A stretch of 64,000 nt of DNA from Gemmatimonadaceae bacterium. Lineage in GTDB: Bacteria; Gemmatimonadota; Gemmatimonadetes; Gemmatimonadales; Gemmatimonadaceae. The translations under genes and the position numbers were made by a program. Shown in pieces: positions 1 to 10,291 of this stretch. Location: the NCBI GenBank assembly GCA_025934775.1, contig JAICWO010000011.1, positions 1-64,000 of the forward strand, written 5' to 3'. The notes below the pieces were generated by a model. The model had not been told where the DNA came from, searched no databases, and saw only the letters and a list, made by a program, of their open reading frames with translations. Numbering within the stretch: position 1 is the stretch's first letter; the number at the start of each line of letters is the position of its first letter.

Positions 1-134
1 GCCCCAAGATGAATTCTCCCGGGTGTTCAACACCCCTGAAGGGCCGTCGGAGACGACGACGTCGATAGGCCGCCCGTGGACGCGGAGCAATCCGTTCCAA
101 GCGCAGCGGTCCTAATCGCCCGTGCGGCTTGACT
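1..134 (+). rRNA. 23S ribosomal RNA, 3' end (partial)
   Basis: The first ~134 bases match the 3' terminal part of bacterial 23S rRNA: the cccaagatga, gacgacgtcgatagg and cggtcctaatcgcccgtgcggctt blocks follow the order of helices at the end of domain VI. The gene begins outside the window. The 3' end is placed just after the conserved gaggcttgac-like segment and is approximate. It is followed by 5S rRNA in the usual order. Confidence 0.93.
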
Positions 135-268
135 ACTCCCAGATTCCCGCGCACCGCGGAGTCATGGAGCAAGCACTGCAAAGCACGCAACATTGAGTAA
201 ACACTGATCCGATCTACCTGAGCTTCAGCGTCTCCGAACGCCGGTCACGACCGGCGCTCGGTCATATT

Positions 269-386
269 CGCTGGCGACTAGAGCGTAGGGGCCACACTCG
301 TTCCCATTCCGAACACGATCGTTAAGCCCTACAGCGCCGATGGTACTCCGCTCGCGAGAGCGCGGGAGAGTAGGCCGTCGCCGGCA
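269..386 (+). rRNA. rrf: 5S ribosomal RNA
   Basis: About 118 nt with the 5S core cactcgttcccattccgaac, the block ttaagccctacagcgccgat, and the closing motif gggagagtagg. The terminal helix is visible: ctggcgac (271-278) pairs with gtcgccgg (377-384). It lies ~135 nt downstream of the 23S end, as in a standard rrn operon. Exact ends are estimated from the terminal helix. Confidence 0.95.
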
Positions 387-398
387 CCTCATCGCAAA

Positions 399-427
399 CG
401 CCCCAGCCCTTCCGGCTGGGGCGTTTT
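399..427 (+). terminator. Rho-independent terminator of the rRNA operon
   Basis: An 11-bp GC-rich stem (acgccccagcc / ggctggggcgt) with loop cttcc is followed by tttt, 13 nt after the 5S rRNA. Confidence 0.9.
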
Positions 428-479
428 GCATTCGTGCCTCCAACATCACCGGCCAGCCTCTTGCGATGCACAACTCGCA

Positions 480-1292
480 ATGCCGACCACCGACCGCGTC
501 TCATTGATCGGCGGCGCCGTCGCCACCGCTATGGGCGGCGCCGCGCTCGTCGTCCACGAACGCCGCACGCGCCGCAAGCTCGAGCGTCTCGCCGCCGCCG
601 CGCTCGAGACGCTTCTCAACGCGATCGAAGCCAACGACGAGCAGACCGGTCTCCACGTCCGGCGCGTCGCCGCCTACGCGCTCGTCATCGCCGACGCCCT
701 CGGCCTCAACGAACGCAAGCAGCGCGCGGTCGAACGCGTCGCGCTCTTTCACGACATCGGAAAAATTCACGAGGCGTTGTTCGACATCGTGCACGAGCGC
801 GCGCGGCTCTCGCCCGCCGAGCGCCGCGCCGTCGTCACGCATCCCGAGCGCGGCGCCGAAGTGCTCGCGCCGATGCAGCCGTTCTACCCGGAGCTCGCCG
901 CCGGCGTGATCGCGCACCACGAGCGGTGGGACGGCAGCGGCTATCCGCGCGGGCTTCGCGGTACTCGCATCCCGCTCGAGGCGCGCATCGTCGCCATCGC
1001 CGACACCTTCGACGCCGTCACGCACAGTCGGCGCTATCGCGCCGGGAGCGGATTTGAATCGGCGGCGGAGGTGATCGCGCAAGGCCGCGGCACGCAATTC
1101 GACCCGGCGCTCGCGGATCTCGCGCTACTGCCGCCGGTACTCGCGCGCCTCGAGCGCGAGCAGCTCGCGCTGCACCGGCCGCGCGGCGGACGCCGCGAGC
1201 GCGAGCGCGAACGGGCGCCGGACGTCAGCTTCCGGTGGCGTTCCGAGTCACTTCGCTCGCACCGAGTCCGCGCGCCGCACCACCGCGACTGA
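480..1292 (+). CDS. Membrane-anchored HD-GYP domain protein (probable c-di-GMP phosphodiesterase)
   Basis: 270 residues. A hydrophobic segment at ~8-26 should anchor it in the inner membrane; the rest is one HD-GYP domain. Visible residues are H91-D92 in HDIGKI, H121, the pair H146-H147 in AHHERWDGSGYP, and D175 in IADTFDAVTH, which form the metal site of active HD-GYP enzymes, together with the GYP triplet at 154-156. The family hydrolyses cyclic di-GMP. A TTG at 426 in the same frame lies inside the rRNA terminator, so the ATG at 480 is preferred. The tail is Arg-rich. Its 3' end overlaps the convergent mltG by 45 bp. No sensor domain is fused, so the input signal is unknown. Confidence 0.88.
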   Translation: MPTTDRVSLIGGAVATAMGGAALVVHERRTRRKLERLAAAALETLLNAIEANDEQTGLHVRRVAAYALVIADALGLNERKQRAVERVALFHDIGKIHEALFDIVHERARLSPAERRAVVTHPERGAEVLAPMQPFYPELAAGVIAHHERWDGSGYPRGLRGTRIPLEARIVAIADTFDAVTHSRRYRAGSGFESAAEVIAQGRGTQFDPALADLALLPPVLARLEREQLALHRPRGGRRERERERAPDVSFRWRSESLRSHRVRAPHHRD

Positions 1293-2288
1293 ATCCCACG
1301 CCCGCCGCGCTTCGGCGACGGCCTTCTCGTGCCCCGCCAGGTTGGTGCGGAACTCGTGGTGCCCGTCGGGAAACGCGACGAAATACTTGAACGGCACGTT
1401 CGCCGGATACAGCGCGGCCTCGAGGCTCGCGCGCCCGGGGGACGCGATCGGTCCCGGCGGCAGGCCGGCGTGCTTGTAGGTGTTATATGGAGAATCTATT
1501 TCCAGATCTTTGAACATGACGCGGGTGACGTGTCGGCCGAGCGCGTACTGCACGGTCGGATCGGCCTGGAGGAGCATGCCGTCGCGGAGCCGGTTCAGAT
1601 AGACGGCCGCGATCACCGGCCGCTCCTGCGACAACCTGGCCTCCTTCTCCACGATCGACGCCAGCGTCACGAGGTCGTTGCGCGAGAGATGGAGCGTATC
1701 GAGCCGCGCCGTCCACGCGGGCTGCCAGACGTGCTCGAACTGCTGCGTCATCATCCCGATTGCGGTGCGGGCCGTGGTGTGTTCCGGAAAGACGTAGGTG
1801 TCGGGAAAGACATAGCCCTCCACCGTCCCCGTCGGGATGTCGAGCGCGTGCAAGAGCGCCGTGTCGCGCACCGCCGCATCGAGCGAGTCGAGCGGCACGC
1901 CGAGGCGCGCCGCGAGCAGCGGCTCGATCTGGTAGAGCGCGAACCCCTCGGGGATCGTGACGACGTGCACGAGCCCTTTGCCGCCGCGCAGGGCGTCGAG
2001 CACGAAGCCATAGCCCGCGTCGCGGTGCAGCAGGTACGTCCCGGCCTTGATGGCCCGGTCGCGGTGCCGCAGCGATGCGTAAACTCTAAATATCCTCGGC
2101 CAGTGGATCACGCCCGCCTTGGCCAGCGAATCCGCCGCGGCGCGCATCGTCGCGTGCGTCGGGACGGTGACGCGGACCGCCGGTCCGGTGCCGCCGCCGC
2201 CGCATGCCGCCAGGGCGACGCAGGCGGCCGCGGCGGCGCCGGCGAACGCGCCGCGCAGCCGGCGCTCAGACGGGAAGGCGAAGCGCAT
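1248..2288 (-). CDS. mltG: Endolytic murein transglycosylase MltG (YceG-like)
   Basis: 346 residues, matching the family length. The N-terminus ends in a lipobox-like ALAAC (Cys29) followed by glycines, so here the protein may be a lipoprotein rather than carry the usual transmembrane anchor. Catalytic hallmarks: ASIVEKEA with the presumed Glu at ~214, LNRL at 231-234, QADPTVQYAL, and SPYNTY followed by GLPPGPIASPG. MltG cleaves nascent glycan strands in the periplasm and so limits their length. It overlaps ruvX by 23 bp; ruvX-mltG adjacency is widespread in bacteria and supports both calls. Confidence 0.93.
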   Translation of the reverse strand: MRFAFPSERRLRGAFAGAAAAACVALAACGGGGTGPAVRVTVPTHATMRAAADSLAKAGVIHWPRIFRVYASLRHRDRAIKAGTYLLHRDAGYGFVLDALRGGKGLVHVVTIPEGFALYQIEPLLAARLGVPLDSLDAAVRDTALLHALDIPTGTVEGYVFPDTYVFPEHTTARTAIGMMTQQFEHVWQPAWTARLDTLHLSRNDLVTLASIVEKEARLSQERPVIAAVYLNRLRDGMLLQADPTVQYALGRHVTRVMFKDLEIDSPYNTYKHAGLPPGPIASPGRASLEAALYPANVPFKYFVAFPDGHHEFRTNLAGHEKAVAEARRAWDSVAVVRRADSVRAK

Positions 2289-2700
2289 GCTGGAGCAGTA
2301 CCGTTGCGGCGAGGGCGTCGACGTCGCCCTTCCGTCCCCTGGTCGATCCGCCCATCTCGCGAACGGCTCGCAACGCGGCCGCCGTGGTATATCGCTCGTC
2401 GACGAGCGCGGTCGGAAGGCCGGTGCGTTCCGTCAGCGTGCTCGCGATCTTCCGCACCTCGAGCGACCGCGGCGTGTCGTTGCCGTCGCCGTCGAGCGGG
2501 AGGCCGAGCACGAAGCCGCGTGCCTCGAGCGCCTCGGCGCGGCGGATGATCTCCGCGACCGGCGGCCGTTTGCCCGCGCGCCGCACGATCACGCCGGCCG
2601 GTGAGGCGATGGTTCCCGTGGGATCACTGATCGCGAGTCCGATGCGACGTTCACCATAGTCGATCGCCAACAGCCGTCCGCGGTCGGTGGAAGGGGGCAC
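2266..2700 (-). CDS. ruvX: Putative pre-16S rRNA nuclease / Holliday junction resolvase RuvX (YqgF)
   Basis: 144 residues, the usual YqgF size, with an RNase H-like fold. Motifs in order: LLAIDYGERRIGLAIS (first catalytic Asp), VLGLPLDGDGND, ALVDERYTT (acidic residue) and GDVDALAA (final Asp). YqgF proteins act in maturation of the 16S rRNA 5' end and have been described as Holliday-junction resolvases. The gene starts 12 bp after the rho stop codon and runs into mltG, so the three are probably co-transcribed from the rho promoter. Confidence 0.92.
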   Translation of the reverse strand: MPPSTDRGRLLAIDYGERRIGLAISDPTGTIASPAGVIVRRAGKRPPVAEIIRRAEALEARGFVLGLPLDGDGNDTPRSLEVRKIASTLTERTGLPTALVDERYTTAAALRAVREMGGSTRGRKGDVDALAATVLLQHALRLPV

Positions 2701-2712
2701 CGGGTCGACGCG

Positions 2713-3963
2713 CTAACCCTGCACCATCTGCTGGAAGAACTCTTTGTTGTTCTTCGAGCGCGACATCTGCTTCAGCAGAAACTCCATCGCTTCGGCTTCG
2801 GGCATGTCCGCGAGAAAATTGCGCAGGAGATAGACGCGGTTGAGCTCCTCCTGCGTGAACAGCAGCTCTTCCTTGCGCGTGCCCGACTTGCCGATGTCGA
2901 TTGCCGGATACACCCGGCGCTCGGCGATCTTGCGCGAGAGCACGAGCTCCATGTTTCCCGTGCCCTTGAACTCCTCGAAGATCACCTCGTCCATGCGCGA
3001 GCCCGTCTCGATCAGCGCGGTCGCGATGATCGTGAGCGAACCGCCGTCCTGGATGTTGCGCGCGGCGCCAAAGAAGCGCTTCGGCTTCTCGAGTCCCTTC
3101 GCGTCCACGCCGCCCGAGAGGATCTTGCCCGACTGCGGCGTCACGGCGTTGTGGGCGCGCGCCAGCCGCGTGATCGAGTCGAGGAGAATCACGACGTCCT
3201 TGCCGCTTTCCACGAGCCGCTTCGCCTTCTCGATCACCATGTCCGACACCTGCACGTGGCGCGTCGCCTCCTCGTCGAACGTCGACGCGATCACTTCCGC
3301 ATCCACGTTGGCGATGGTGTCGGTCACTTCTTCCGGCCGCTCGTCGATCAGCAGGATGATGAGCGTGACTTCCGGATGGTTCTCGCGAATCGCGTTCGCC
3401 ATTTTCTGCAGCAGGATCGTCTTGCCCGCGCGCGGCGGCGCCACGATCAGACCGCGCTGCCCTTTGCCGATCGGCGCGATCAGATCCATGATGCGCATGC
3501 TCAGATCGCCGTCTTTCGTCTCGAGCCGAAGCCGGCCTTCGGGATATCGCGGCCGCAAGTTGTCGAACGCGATCCGTCCCTTCGCCGCTTCCGGCGGGCT
3601 GCCATTGACCGCCTCGACTTTGAGTAGCGCCAGGTAGCGCTCCCATTCCTTGGGCGGCCGGACCTGCCCCGACACGGTGTCGCCCGTGCGCAGGTCGAAT
3701 CGCTTGATCTGCGACGGCGAGACGTAGATGTCGTCGGGGCTGTAGAGATAATTCCAATCCTGGCTGCGCAGGAAACCGTAGCCCTCGGGCAGGATCTCGA
3801 GCACGCCCTCGCCGGTGAGCACGATACTCTCATCGAGCATCTTCTGCTCGATGCGAAAGATCAGATCCTGTTTGCGAAGTCCGGCGGCGTCTTCGATGGC
3901 GTACGTGTCCGCCATCGCCTGTAGCTCAGGCACGGATTTACGCTTCAGCTCGGCGATGTTCAC
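2713..3963 (-). CDS. rho: Transcription termination factor Rho
   Basis: 416 residues from a GTG start. Domains in order: Rho N-terminal helical region (1-45), OB-type RNA-binding domain (~50-120, including GYGFLRS), and the hexameric RecA-like ATPase with Walker A APPRAGKT (175-182), Walker [11 protein letters not shown] (Asp262) and the Q-loop [11 protein letters not shown]. Rho is an RNA translocase that terminates untranslated transcripts. The frame stays open upstream for 80 codons, but that part is low-complexity, starts before the predicted +1 and does not resemble Rho. The GTG gives the standard length. No clear Shine-Dalgarno precedes it. Confidence 0.96.
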   Translation of the reverse strand: MNIAELKRKSVPELQAMADTYAIEDAAGLRKQDLIFRIEQKMLDESIVLTGEGVLEILPEGYGFLRSQDWNYLYSPDDIYVSPSQIKRFDLRTGDTVSGQVRPPKEWERYLALLKVEAVNGSPPEAAKGRIAFDNLRPRYPEGRLRLETKDGDLSMRIMDLIAPIGKGQRGLIVAPPRAGKTILLQKMANAIRENHPEVTLIILLIDERPEEVTDTIANVDAEVIASTFDEEATRHVQVSDMVIEKAKRLVESGKDVVILLDSITRLARAHNAVTPQSGKILSGGVDAKGLEKPKRFFGAARNIQDGGSLTIIATALIETGSRMDEVIFEEFKGTGNMELVLSRKIAERRVYPAIDIGKSGTRKEELLFTQEELNRVYLLRNFLADMPEAEAMEFLLKQMSRSKNNKEFFQQMVQG

Positions 3964-4150
3964 TGACGTCGGCGTGAGACCAAACGGCGCCACCTGGCCG
4001 GAGGAGCAGGTTGGGTGCGCGGAGGCAGCGGGGAGGAAGGGGGGACGCTCGGAGATCGGGCGCGCGCCGCCGGAAGTGAGCGGGTCTGCGCGCAGCCGTC
4101 GCGAGGCGTGCGGCGGGCGAAGCGAGGAGGAGGGGCCGGATTGCATGCGA

Positions 4151-4179
4151 ATGCTATAGATGCCGCGGAGGGGGGTCAA
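4151..4179 (-). promoter_or_regulatory. Candidate sigma-70 promoter of rho-ruvX-mltG
   Basis: On the minus strand TTGACC (4174-4179), 17 bp, TAGCAT (4151-4156). The predicted start (~4144) leaves a 5' UTR of about 180 nt before the rho GTG. The UTR and the rest of 3964-4225 contain no gene. Confidence 0.6.
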
Positions 4180-4225
4180 GGGCGCCGACGTGCAGGGGTG
4201 CAATGCGCGTGCCCCGTATGAAAGC

Positions 4226-5182
4226 TCAGAATGCGATGTAGCGAAGCGGGTGTTTCTTCACGTCCACGAACAGCGAATCCATCGACGCGATCGCGCGATG
4301 TAATCCCTGCACGATTGCCGAATCGGTTTGAAGCCGGCCGATCGTGCCGTTGGGACTCGCGGCGAGCCGTTGCGCGCGCGTCAACTCGCCGCGCACCGCG
4401 GCGATCTCGCGCGTGAGCGTCGAGTCGCGGCGAAAGCGGCCGAGCGAATGCTGATTCGACGTTACCAACAAGCGCAGCGAATCCGCGGCGGCCATCGCCT
4501 GCGCCGCGCGCGCTTGCACGGCTCCCCGATTCTGGAGCGCCAACCCAACCGTCCCGCTCGAGGACGAGAGGCGGCTCATCGCGCGATCGGTGTTCGCGCG
4601 GAGTCGGCCGAGATCAGCCGTGCCCGCGAGTCCGAGCGCGCCGAGTGTGCCTTCGGTGCTTCGAAGCTGCGCGCCGATGAGCTTGACGTTGTCGATGATG
4701 GCCGGCAGTTGCTGCGCCGCGGCCGCGGCGTCCGCCGTCACGGTTTCGTAATCGGTCTGCGCCACGGAGTGAATCGTGTCGCCGTCCCGAATGCCGGCGG
4801 CGCGCGACGTGCCGCTCGTGAGATACACGACTTGATTGCCAAGCACGCTGCCGCCGCTCCGCATCGTGACGCGCGAGTCCCGGCGAATGGCGGGTCGCGC
4901 CGCCTCGAGCATCTCGAGTGAGAGGACCACTCGATCGTTCGGCGGCACGTTCGCCGTCTGAAAGTCGATCGACTGGACGAGTCCCACCTTCTTGCCGTCG
5001 AGCCAGACTTCGGTGCCGCGAATGATTCCGCGCGCTTCGTCCGTGGTCACGAAGAGGCGGAATTTCTTCCCATGGATCGAGCCGACGCGGCCGAAGACGA
5101 GAACGGCGAACGCGAGCGCGACGACGATCGCGATGGACGCGAGGCCGACGGTGAGCTCCTTCCAGCGAGTGTGCGAGGCCAT
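4226..5182 (-). CDS. MCE/MlaD-family lipid-transport protein
   Basis: 318 residues. One N-terminal transmembrane helix (about 10-31) is followed by a single MCE domain (~38-125; [22 protein letters not shown] is characteristic), then a long Ala/Ser/Arg-rich helical tail. MCE proteins form periplasmic rings or tubes that ferry phospholipids between inner and outer membrane as substrate-binding subunits of Mla-type ABC transporters. A matching ATPase (mlaF) is encoded at 37.1 kb; the permease MlaE is not in the window. It lies between tRNA-Arg(CCG) and rho on the same strand. No Shine-Dalgarno is evident before the ATG. Confidence 0.87.
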   Translation of the reverse strand: MASHTRWKELTVGLASIAIVVALAFAVLVFGRVGSIHGKKFRLFVTTDEARGIIRGTEVWLDGKKVGLVQSIDFQTANVPPNDRVVLSLEMLEAARPAIRRDSRVTMRSGGSVLGNQVVYLTSGTSRAAGIRDGDTIHSVAQTDYETVTADAAAAAQQLPAIIDNVKLIGAQLRSTEGTLGALGLAGTADLGRLRANTDRAMSRLSSSSGTVGLALQNRGAVQARAAQAMAAADSLRLLVTSNQHSLGRFRRDSTLTREIAAVRGELTRAQRLAASPNGTIGRLQTDSAIVQGLHRAIASMDSLFVDVKKHPLRYIAF

Positions 5183-5258
5183 TGCTCAGGCGGGGATGGA
5201 CACCGGCGAGCTGAGCAAAGGACGGACCAAGCGGATGCCGACTCGCGGCACCGCTCGA

Positions 5259-5332
5259 TGCGCGCGGCGGGATTCGAACCCACGACCTTTAGCTCCGGAG
5301 GCTAACGCTCTATCCAGCTGAGCTACGCGCGC
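5259..5332 (-). tRNA. tRNA-Arg(CCG)
   Basis: 74 nt with a full cloverleaf: acceptor gcgcgcg/cgcgcgc, D-arm, anticodon stem tagc/gcta around loop CTCCGGA (anticodon CCG), and T-arm with loop ttcgaat. CCA is not encoded. It reads CGG codons. Confidence 0.96.
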
Positions 5333-5358
5333 AATGCCAGGAGCGATCCCTGAGCAGC

Positions 5359-5400
5359 GATCCCTCTGCCCGCCCGAACCTCGGAGTGAGCAGAGGGATC
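5359..5400 (-). terminator. Inverted repeat downstream of the his-M14 operon, possible terminator
   Basis: A perfect 11-bp inverted repeat, gatccctctgc (5359-5369) and gcagagggatc (5390-5400), with a 20-nt spacer, lies 28 bp past the M14 stop codon. No U-tract follows, so it may be a weak or Rho-assisted terminator or an mRNA 3'-end stabiliser. Confidence 0.4.
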
Positions 5401-5428
5401 ACACGCTAAAGATCGCACCCTGATCGGC

Positions 5429-8113
5429 TCATCTCAAGCCTGACGTCGCCGCGGTCGCGGGCGGCGTCCAGAAACCCGAGGCGCCCGCCGCGTGATCGGC
5501 GACCGCTCCCGCGAAAAAGAGGGCGTTGAAGACCGTCCGGAACGTTCCCGTCGGCTGCCCGCGCCATTCAGGCTGAAACGCGAACAGGACGACGTGTCCG
5601 CGATCGTGCTTCACGTCGAGGGCGGCCGCGTAACCCTCCATGTACTTGGCGCCATTCAAGAACCCTGAAAGCAGCGGCGTCGAATCGGAGGGATACTTGG
5701 CGATTACCGAACCAGCGAAGCCGTCTGTCGTCGTGAAGACCGGGCTGTTGAACACCATCACGTCCGCCCGCTCGGGCATCCCGGCCATGACGGGGTGCGT
5801 TGGATCGGTGATCACGCGCATGATCGATCCGCCGGTGTAGAAGTCGCGCCGGTTCACGCCAGCGACCACGTTCTTCACCGGCAGCGCGAGCGCGCTCGCC
5901 GCCGACGTCGCGCCCTGATTCCACGCGACGACCGTTCCGCCGCCGCGCACGAACTCATCGACCGCGCGCACCACGCGCGCGGCAGTGCTGTCCGATCCCG
6001 CTCCGCCACGCCCGCCTCGTCCGCCGCGGCCAGCACCGCCGCCACGTCCACCACGCGATCCGAGTGCTTGCGACGCGAGCACGATCACATCGAAGCGCGC
6101 GCCGAGATTCCCCGACTCGAGATCGCCGGGCGAGACGAGCGTGTACTTGATGTCGTGCGTGTCGAGCAGCCACTCCGTCCATCCTTCATCCATCACGCCG
6201 CCTTGCGACTTGTAGAGGGCGATGCGCGCCGGCGCTGCGTTGGATGCTGGCGCGTCGCTCACCCGCTCCGCACTGACGTACAGTTCGCTCGCCCACGCGT
6301 TCGCTTTCGCGGCATCGAGTCCGGTGATCACGTACCGCGCGCTCCGACTGGCGGTCGCGGGAGCGAACTGCAATGCGGCCCCCGCCGCGAGCGCGCGCCC
6401 GATCAACGTGAATGAATTGTTCTGCGCTGGATCGAGCAGCAGTTGATCGCCGCTCCCGGAAATGCCGCCCGGTGCCGGGATGATTCCCGCCGCCTCGGCG
6501 TTGGTCGTGAATGGCTCGCCGGGATGTGTGTGCCAGTCCACGGGCGTGCCGCGCACGGGCTGGAGCGCCGCCCGGAATTCGCTCGGCAGCGGTGAGGCCG
6601 CTTCGACGACGTTCACGTCCATCTGGGCCGGCAGCGTCCATCCCGCGGCATCGTACGGCGTGTCGTCGCCCATGTCCGGGTAATGCTGGACCTCGAACAA
6701 TTCGCGGACGAGCTGCGCGTACTCCTGATCCATCGGGATCACCCACGTCCCCTTGGGATAGGAGGCGCCGGCGTACGACGCGTCGTTCGAGAGCTGATCC
6801 ACGCGCACGCCCATGAACGCCATGCGCCGGAGCAGCTCGACGGGTGCCAGGCGATCGTGCTGCTGACGGGGGATGATGTACGCGTAGGGCGCCGATGTTG
6901 AGTATTCTCGAATGGTATTCCGGGCGGCCTGATAGCGGTTGTACAGCAGCTCGTCCTTGAATTTCGCGGCGTAGGTGAGCGTGGCGAGGTCGGCCTGCAC
7001 CATGTAGTCGACAGCATCGCGCAGACGCCACGTGCCGGCGGCCCACGGGCTCGAGTAGAGCGACGTCGGGCGGAGGTCGCGATAGCTCGCCGGCAGGCTG
7101 TCGAGGGTCGTCGTGCGCGGCGTGGCGCAATTGCCGCCCTGCGTCTCCGTCCACCACGCGGCGATGTTCTGATACATCGGCATGTAGTCGATGTACCCCG
7201 GGTACCACGCGTCGTACGTCTCGAGCTGCGACACCGCGCCCGGCATGTCGTGGGCGTCCAGCTCCTCGGCGATCCGCGTACCGATCGCGTTCACCTCGCG
7301 CGCCATGATCGGCGGCACGCGCAGCCCGACCGGATCAGCGAACGGCGGCAGCCAGATGCGCGTGGGGAATGGCGACGACTGGTGCTGCACGTAGACGATG
7401 TCCGGCTCCCAGGCTCGCCACGTGCGCTGAATGACCCGCGATTCGACCACGTTGAGCATGTACGAATCACGATTGTTGTCATGCCCGATGTACTTCTCGT
7501 ACAGCTCCATCGGCGGCGGATTCTGACCGGCATCGCGCGCCTTGCACCAGTCGACGACGATGTCCTGACCGTCGGGGTTGATCGACGGCCAGAGCACGAA
7601 GATCACGCTGTCGAGCACCGCCTTGACGTCGGGCTCGGCGGCGCGCGACAGCAAGTCGTACGCGATGAGCGGCGTGTGCTGCGATCCCGCGATCTCCGAC
7701 GCGTGCAATCCGCCGGAGATGTCGACGAACGCACGTCCCTCGCGCGCCAGCCGATGCGCCGCGCTGTCGGTCAGTCCCTCGGGATGCGCGAGCCGCATGT
7801 TGATCGCGCGGTACTGGTCGAGCTTCGCGAGATTCTCCGGCGACGAGATCACCGCGATCGTCCATGGCTTTCCGTACGCGGTCTTGCCGACCTCCATCAA
7901 CCGCACGCGATTGCTCGCCCGCGCAAGCGCTCGAAAATAGTCGATCGATTGCTCGTAGGTGAACAGCTTGTAGTCCGCGCCGACCGGAAATCCGAACGTC
8001 GACTCCGGCGTCGGAATCGCGGCGCGCGAATGTTGGGCGAGGGCCGGTGTCGCGAACGCGACGCCGCTGCACAGGGCGAAGAGCAGCGCGGATCGGCAGC
8101 GGTGGCCAATCAT
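5429..8113 (-). CDS. Secreted M14-family zinc carboxypeptidase with C-terminal GATase-like domain
   Basis: 894 residues. Signal peptide 1-26 (cleavage after TPALA). The M14 catalytic domain carries the zinc ligands H137 and E140 in GGLHASE, and H244 in YVQHQS. A distal region (~650-850) looks like a class I glutamine-amidotransferase-like fold, as in other long M14 peptidases, interrupted by a Gly/Arg-rich loop (~690-705). The predicted product acts outside the cytoplasm on peptides. Its ATG overlaps the hisIE stop codon by 4 nt (ATGA), making it the last cistron of the his operon although no role in histidine synthesis is known. It might release amino acids from external peptides; that is speculation. 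Confidence 0.87.
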   Translation of the reverse strand: MIGHRCRSALLFALCSGVAFATPALAQHSRAAIPTPESTFGFPVGADYKLFTYEQSIDYFRALARASNRVRLMEVGKTAYGKPWTIAVISSPENLAKLDQYRAINMRLAHPEGLTDSAAHRLAREGRAFVDISGGLHASEIAGSQHTPLIAYDLLSRAAEPDVKAVLDSVIFVLWPSINPDGQDIVVDWCKARDAGQNPPPMELYEKYIGHDNNRDSYMLNVVESRVIQRTWRAWEPDIVYVQHQSSPFPTRIWLPPFADPVGLRVPPIMAREVNAIGTRIAEELDAHDMPGAVSQLETYDAWYPGYIDYMPMYQNIAAWWTETQGGNCATPRTTTLDSLPASYRDLRPTSLYSSPWAAGTWRLRDAVDYMVQADLATLTYAAKFKDELLYNRYQAARNTIREYSTSAPYAYIIPRQQHDRLAPVELLRRMAFMGVRVDQLSNDASYAGASYPKGTWVIPMDQEYAQLVRELFEVQHYPDMGDDTPYDAAGWTLPAQMDVNVVEAASPLPSEFRAALQPVRGTPVDWHTHPGEPFTTNAEAAGIIPAPGGISGSGDQLLLDPAQNNSFTLIGRALAAGAALQFAPATASRSARYVITGLDAAKANAWASELYVSAERVSDAPASNAAPARIALYKSQGGVMDEGWTEWLLDTHDIKYTLVSPGDLESGNLGARFDVIVLASQALGSRGGRGGGAGRGGRGGRGGAGSDSTAARVVRAVDEFVRGGGTVVAWNQGATSAASALALPVKNVVAGVNRRDFYTGGSIMRVITDPTHPVMAGMPERADVMVFNSPVFTTTDGFAGSVIAKYPSDSTPLLSGFLNGAKYMEGYAAALDVKHDRGHVVLFAFQPEWRGQPTGTFRTVFNALFFAGAVADHAAGASGFWTPPATAATSGLR

Positions 8114-8745
8114 GATCGTCCTCTGGAGTGAGCTGCACGAATGTCGAGCACCGCGCGCACTTCGTCGAGCCCCGCGCCGATCGCGCGCAACCCGACCAGC
8201 GCATGATAAATCAGGTCCGCCGCTTCATTGACGGCGCGCTCCCGATCCCCGCCCGCCAGCGCCACCGCGAGCTCGACGCTTTCCTCACCGAGCTTCTTGA
8301 GCCGCAGATTCCGGTCGCCGAGCAGCTTTCGCGTGTAGCTCGGTGAGTCTTCGCTCGCGCCGAGCCCTCGCGACGCGATCACGCCGTCGAGCGTGCTGAG
8401 AGTGTCCGCGGCGAGCGCCATCGCGCCAAAGCACGAGACGTCGCCGGTGTGGCACGCCGGCCCGGCAGGTTCGACGCGAGCGAGGACGGCATCGCCGTCG
8501 CAGTCCGCGCTCAGCGAGACGACACGCTGCGTGTTGCCGCTCGTGGCGCCTTTGTGCCACAGGCCCCGCGTGCGCGACCGATAGTGCATTTCACCCGTCG
8601 CGATCGTCCGCTCGATCGCCTCGCGATCCGCGAACGCGATCATCAGCACGGCGCCGGAACGGGCATCCTGCGCCACGACGGCGACGAGGCCGCCGCCCTT
8701 CGCGAAGTCGAGCGAGTCGACGTCGAGCCCGAATGCGCCGTTCAT
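8110..8745 (-). CDS. hisI: Bifunctional phosphoribosyl-AMP cyclohydrolase / phosphoribosyl-ATP pyrophosphatase HisIE
   Basis: 211 residues. HisI part (~1-115): [31 protein letters not shown] and [10 protein letters not shown] carry the metal and substrate residues. HisE part (~118-205): [20 protein letters not shown] and [11 protein letters not shown] form the all-alpha MazG-like pyrophosphohydrolase. The two parts catalyse steps 2 and 3 of histidine synthesis. The frame stays open upstream into hisN, but the ATG at 8745 overlaps the hisN stop as ATGA and yields a normal HisI N-terminus, so it is chosen. The stop overlaps the M14 peptidase start. Confidence 0.95.
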   Translation of the reverse strand: MNGAFGLDVDSLDFAKGGGLVAVVAQDARSGAVLMIAFADREAIERTIATGEMHYRSRTRGLWHKGATSGNTQRVVSLSADCDGDAVLARVEPAGPACHTGDVSCFGAMALAADTLSTLDGVIASRGLGASEDSPSYTRKLLGDRNLRLKKLGEESVELAVALAGGDRERAVNEAADLIYHALVGLRAIGAGLDEVRAVLDIRAAHSRGRS

Positions 8746-9530
8746 GAGGCGGCCTCGTAAGGAACGTCGAGCGCGGCTCGTGCCTCGCGCGCGAGCTGCG
8801 CGTTCGTCGCGACCGCGCTCTTGCCGAACGGCGTGGGCCGGCCGGCGCAGTCGGTGAATACCCCGCCCGCCTCGACGATCGCCGGAAAGAGCGCCGCGGC
8901 ATCCCAATCCGCGAGCACGCCGTCGAGCATCACCTCGGCGCGGCCCGTGGCGACGAGGAGATACCCGTAGCAATCACCCCAGTCCCGCGCGATGGATGCG
9001 CGTGCGGCGAGCCGCCGCCATCCCGGCTGTCGCTCGGGCGTTTGCAGGAAGCGATGATCGGTCGTGAGCACCGTCGCCTTTTCAATACTTGAAATCTGCG
9101 ATACGCGGCAGCGTGTGCCGTTCCACCAGGCGCCGCGCTCACGCGCCGCGCCGAGCATTTCGTCGAGCGCCGGAAAATACGCGGCGCCGGCGAGGACCTC
9201 GTCGCGCTCGCAGACGGCGATCAGCGTGCCCCAGAGCGGCACGCCGTGCACGAACGACTTGGTGCCGTCGATCGGATCGATGATCCAGCGGCGTGGCGCT
9301 TCGACGCGCTCGACGCCGAGCTCCTCGCCGGCGAGGCCGTCGTCGGGAAAGCGGCTCGAGATCCACTCGCGCGCGCGCCGCTCGGCGCCGCGGTCGGCGA
9401 TCGTCACCGGAGATCCGTCATGCTTCTGCTCCACTTCCATCGTCGACTTGAAGTGGCGGAGCGCCACCTGGCCGGCCGCTCGCGCCGCGTCGATGACCGC
9501 CTCGAGCAACAGGGATTGTTCGTCGCTCAC
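8742..9530 (-). CDS. hisN: Histidinol-phosphatase of the inositol-monophosphatase type (HisN)
   Basis: 262 residues from a GTG overlapping the hisF stop (GTGA). IMPase-fold motifs: GEELG (~72-76), [21 protein letters not shown] (metal site and the HisN-like extension) and ADWDAAAL (last Asp). Members of this subfamily dephosphorylate histidinol phosphate, the penultimate stage before HisD. Neither a HisB-N phosphatase nor a PHP-type HisK is present here, so this gene fills the only otherwise missing step. A general inositol-phosphatase role cannot be excluded from sequence, but the operon position argues for HisN. Confidence 0.9.
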   Translation of the reverse strand: MSDEQSLLLEAVIDAARAAGQVALRHFKSTMEVEQKHDGSPVTIADRGAERRAREWISSRFPDDGLAGEELGVERVEAPRRWIIDPIDGTKSFVHGVPLWGTLIAVCERDEVLAGAAYFPALDEMLGAARERGAWWNGTRCRVSQISSIEKATVLTTDHRFLQTPERQPGWRRLAARASIARDWGDCYGYLLVATGRAEVMLDGVLADWDAAALFPAIVEAGGVFTDCAGRPTPFGKSAVATNAQLAREARAALDVPYEAAS

Positions 9531-10291
9531 GCCGCCGCCCGGGTCGCGATGTTCGCGTTCTGTAATTCCATTTTGATCATGTTTACCGTGACGCTGCCGT
9601 CGTGAACGATGCCGGCCACCAGCGCGGCGTCGGCGGCCGTGCGGAGCAGCGCGTCGCGGACGTCGGCGCCGGATCCCGCGCCGCCGGACGCGATCACGGG
9701 AACCGATACCGCGCGCGCAATGGTGTCCGTGAGCTCCAGGTCGTAGCCGCTTCGCGTGCCGTCCCGGTCGATGCTCGTGAGCAGGATTTCGCCCGCGCCG
9801 CGCTCCGAGCATTCGCGCGCCCAGGCGAGCGCGTCGAGACCCGTCGGTGTCGAGCCGCCGCGCACGTAGACCTCCCAGCCGCTCGCGCGCCGCTTCGCGT
9901 CGATGCTCGCCACCACGCACTGCGCGCCGAATTGACGACTCATCTCCGTCAGCAGCGCCGGCCGCGCCACCGCCGCCGAATTGACGCCGATCTTGTCCGC
10001 GCCGGCGCGGAGCGCAGCCGCGGCATCGCCGACCGAGCGCACGCCGCCGCCGACGGTGAGCGGGATGAACAGCGCCTCCGCCGTGCGCCGAACGCAGTCG
10101 AGCAGGGTGTTGCGCCGCTCGATGCTGGCCGACACGTCCAGAAACACGATCTCATCGGCACCCTCGGCCTCATAGCGCGCCGCGAGCACGACGGGATCGC
10201 CGACGTCTTCGAGATTGGCGAAGCGAACGCCTTTTACCACTCGGTCGCCCGTCACGTCGAGACACACGATCACGCGCCGGGTCAACGTCAC
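9527..10291 (-). CDS. hisF: Imidazole glycerol phosphate synthase cyclase subunit HisF
   Basis: 254 residues, a (beta/alpha)8 barrel. Key segments: VIVCLDVTGDRVVKG (first catalytic Asp), LTVGGGVRS and ADKIGVNSAA (phosphate site), LLTSIDRDGTRSGYDLEL (second catalytic Asp) and VIASGGAGS. Together with HisH it converts PRFAR and ammonia into IGP and AICAR. The GTG start overlaps the hisB stop by 4 nt. The hit is full length and unambiguous. Confidence 0.96.
   Translation of the reverse strand: MTLTRRVIVCLDVTGDRVVKGVRFANLEDVGDPVVLAARYEAEGADEIVFLDVSASIERRNTLLDCVRRTAEALFIPLTVGGGVRSVGDAAAALRAGADKIGVNSAAVARPALLTEMSRQFGAQCVVASIDAKRRASGWEVYVRGGSTPTGLDALAWARECSERGAGEILLTSIDRDGTRSGYDLELTDTIARAVSVPVIASGGAGSGADVRDALLRTAADAALVAGIVHDGSVTVNMIKMELQNANIATRAAA

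Noticed and set aside
2713-4203. 496-codon version of rho starting at 4203
   Set aside because: The extra 80 residues are low complexity and lie upstream of the predicted transcription start; the GTG at 3963 gives the normal length.
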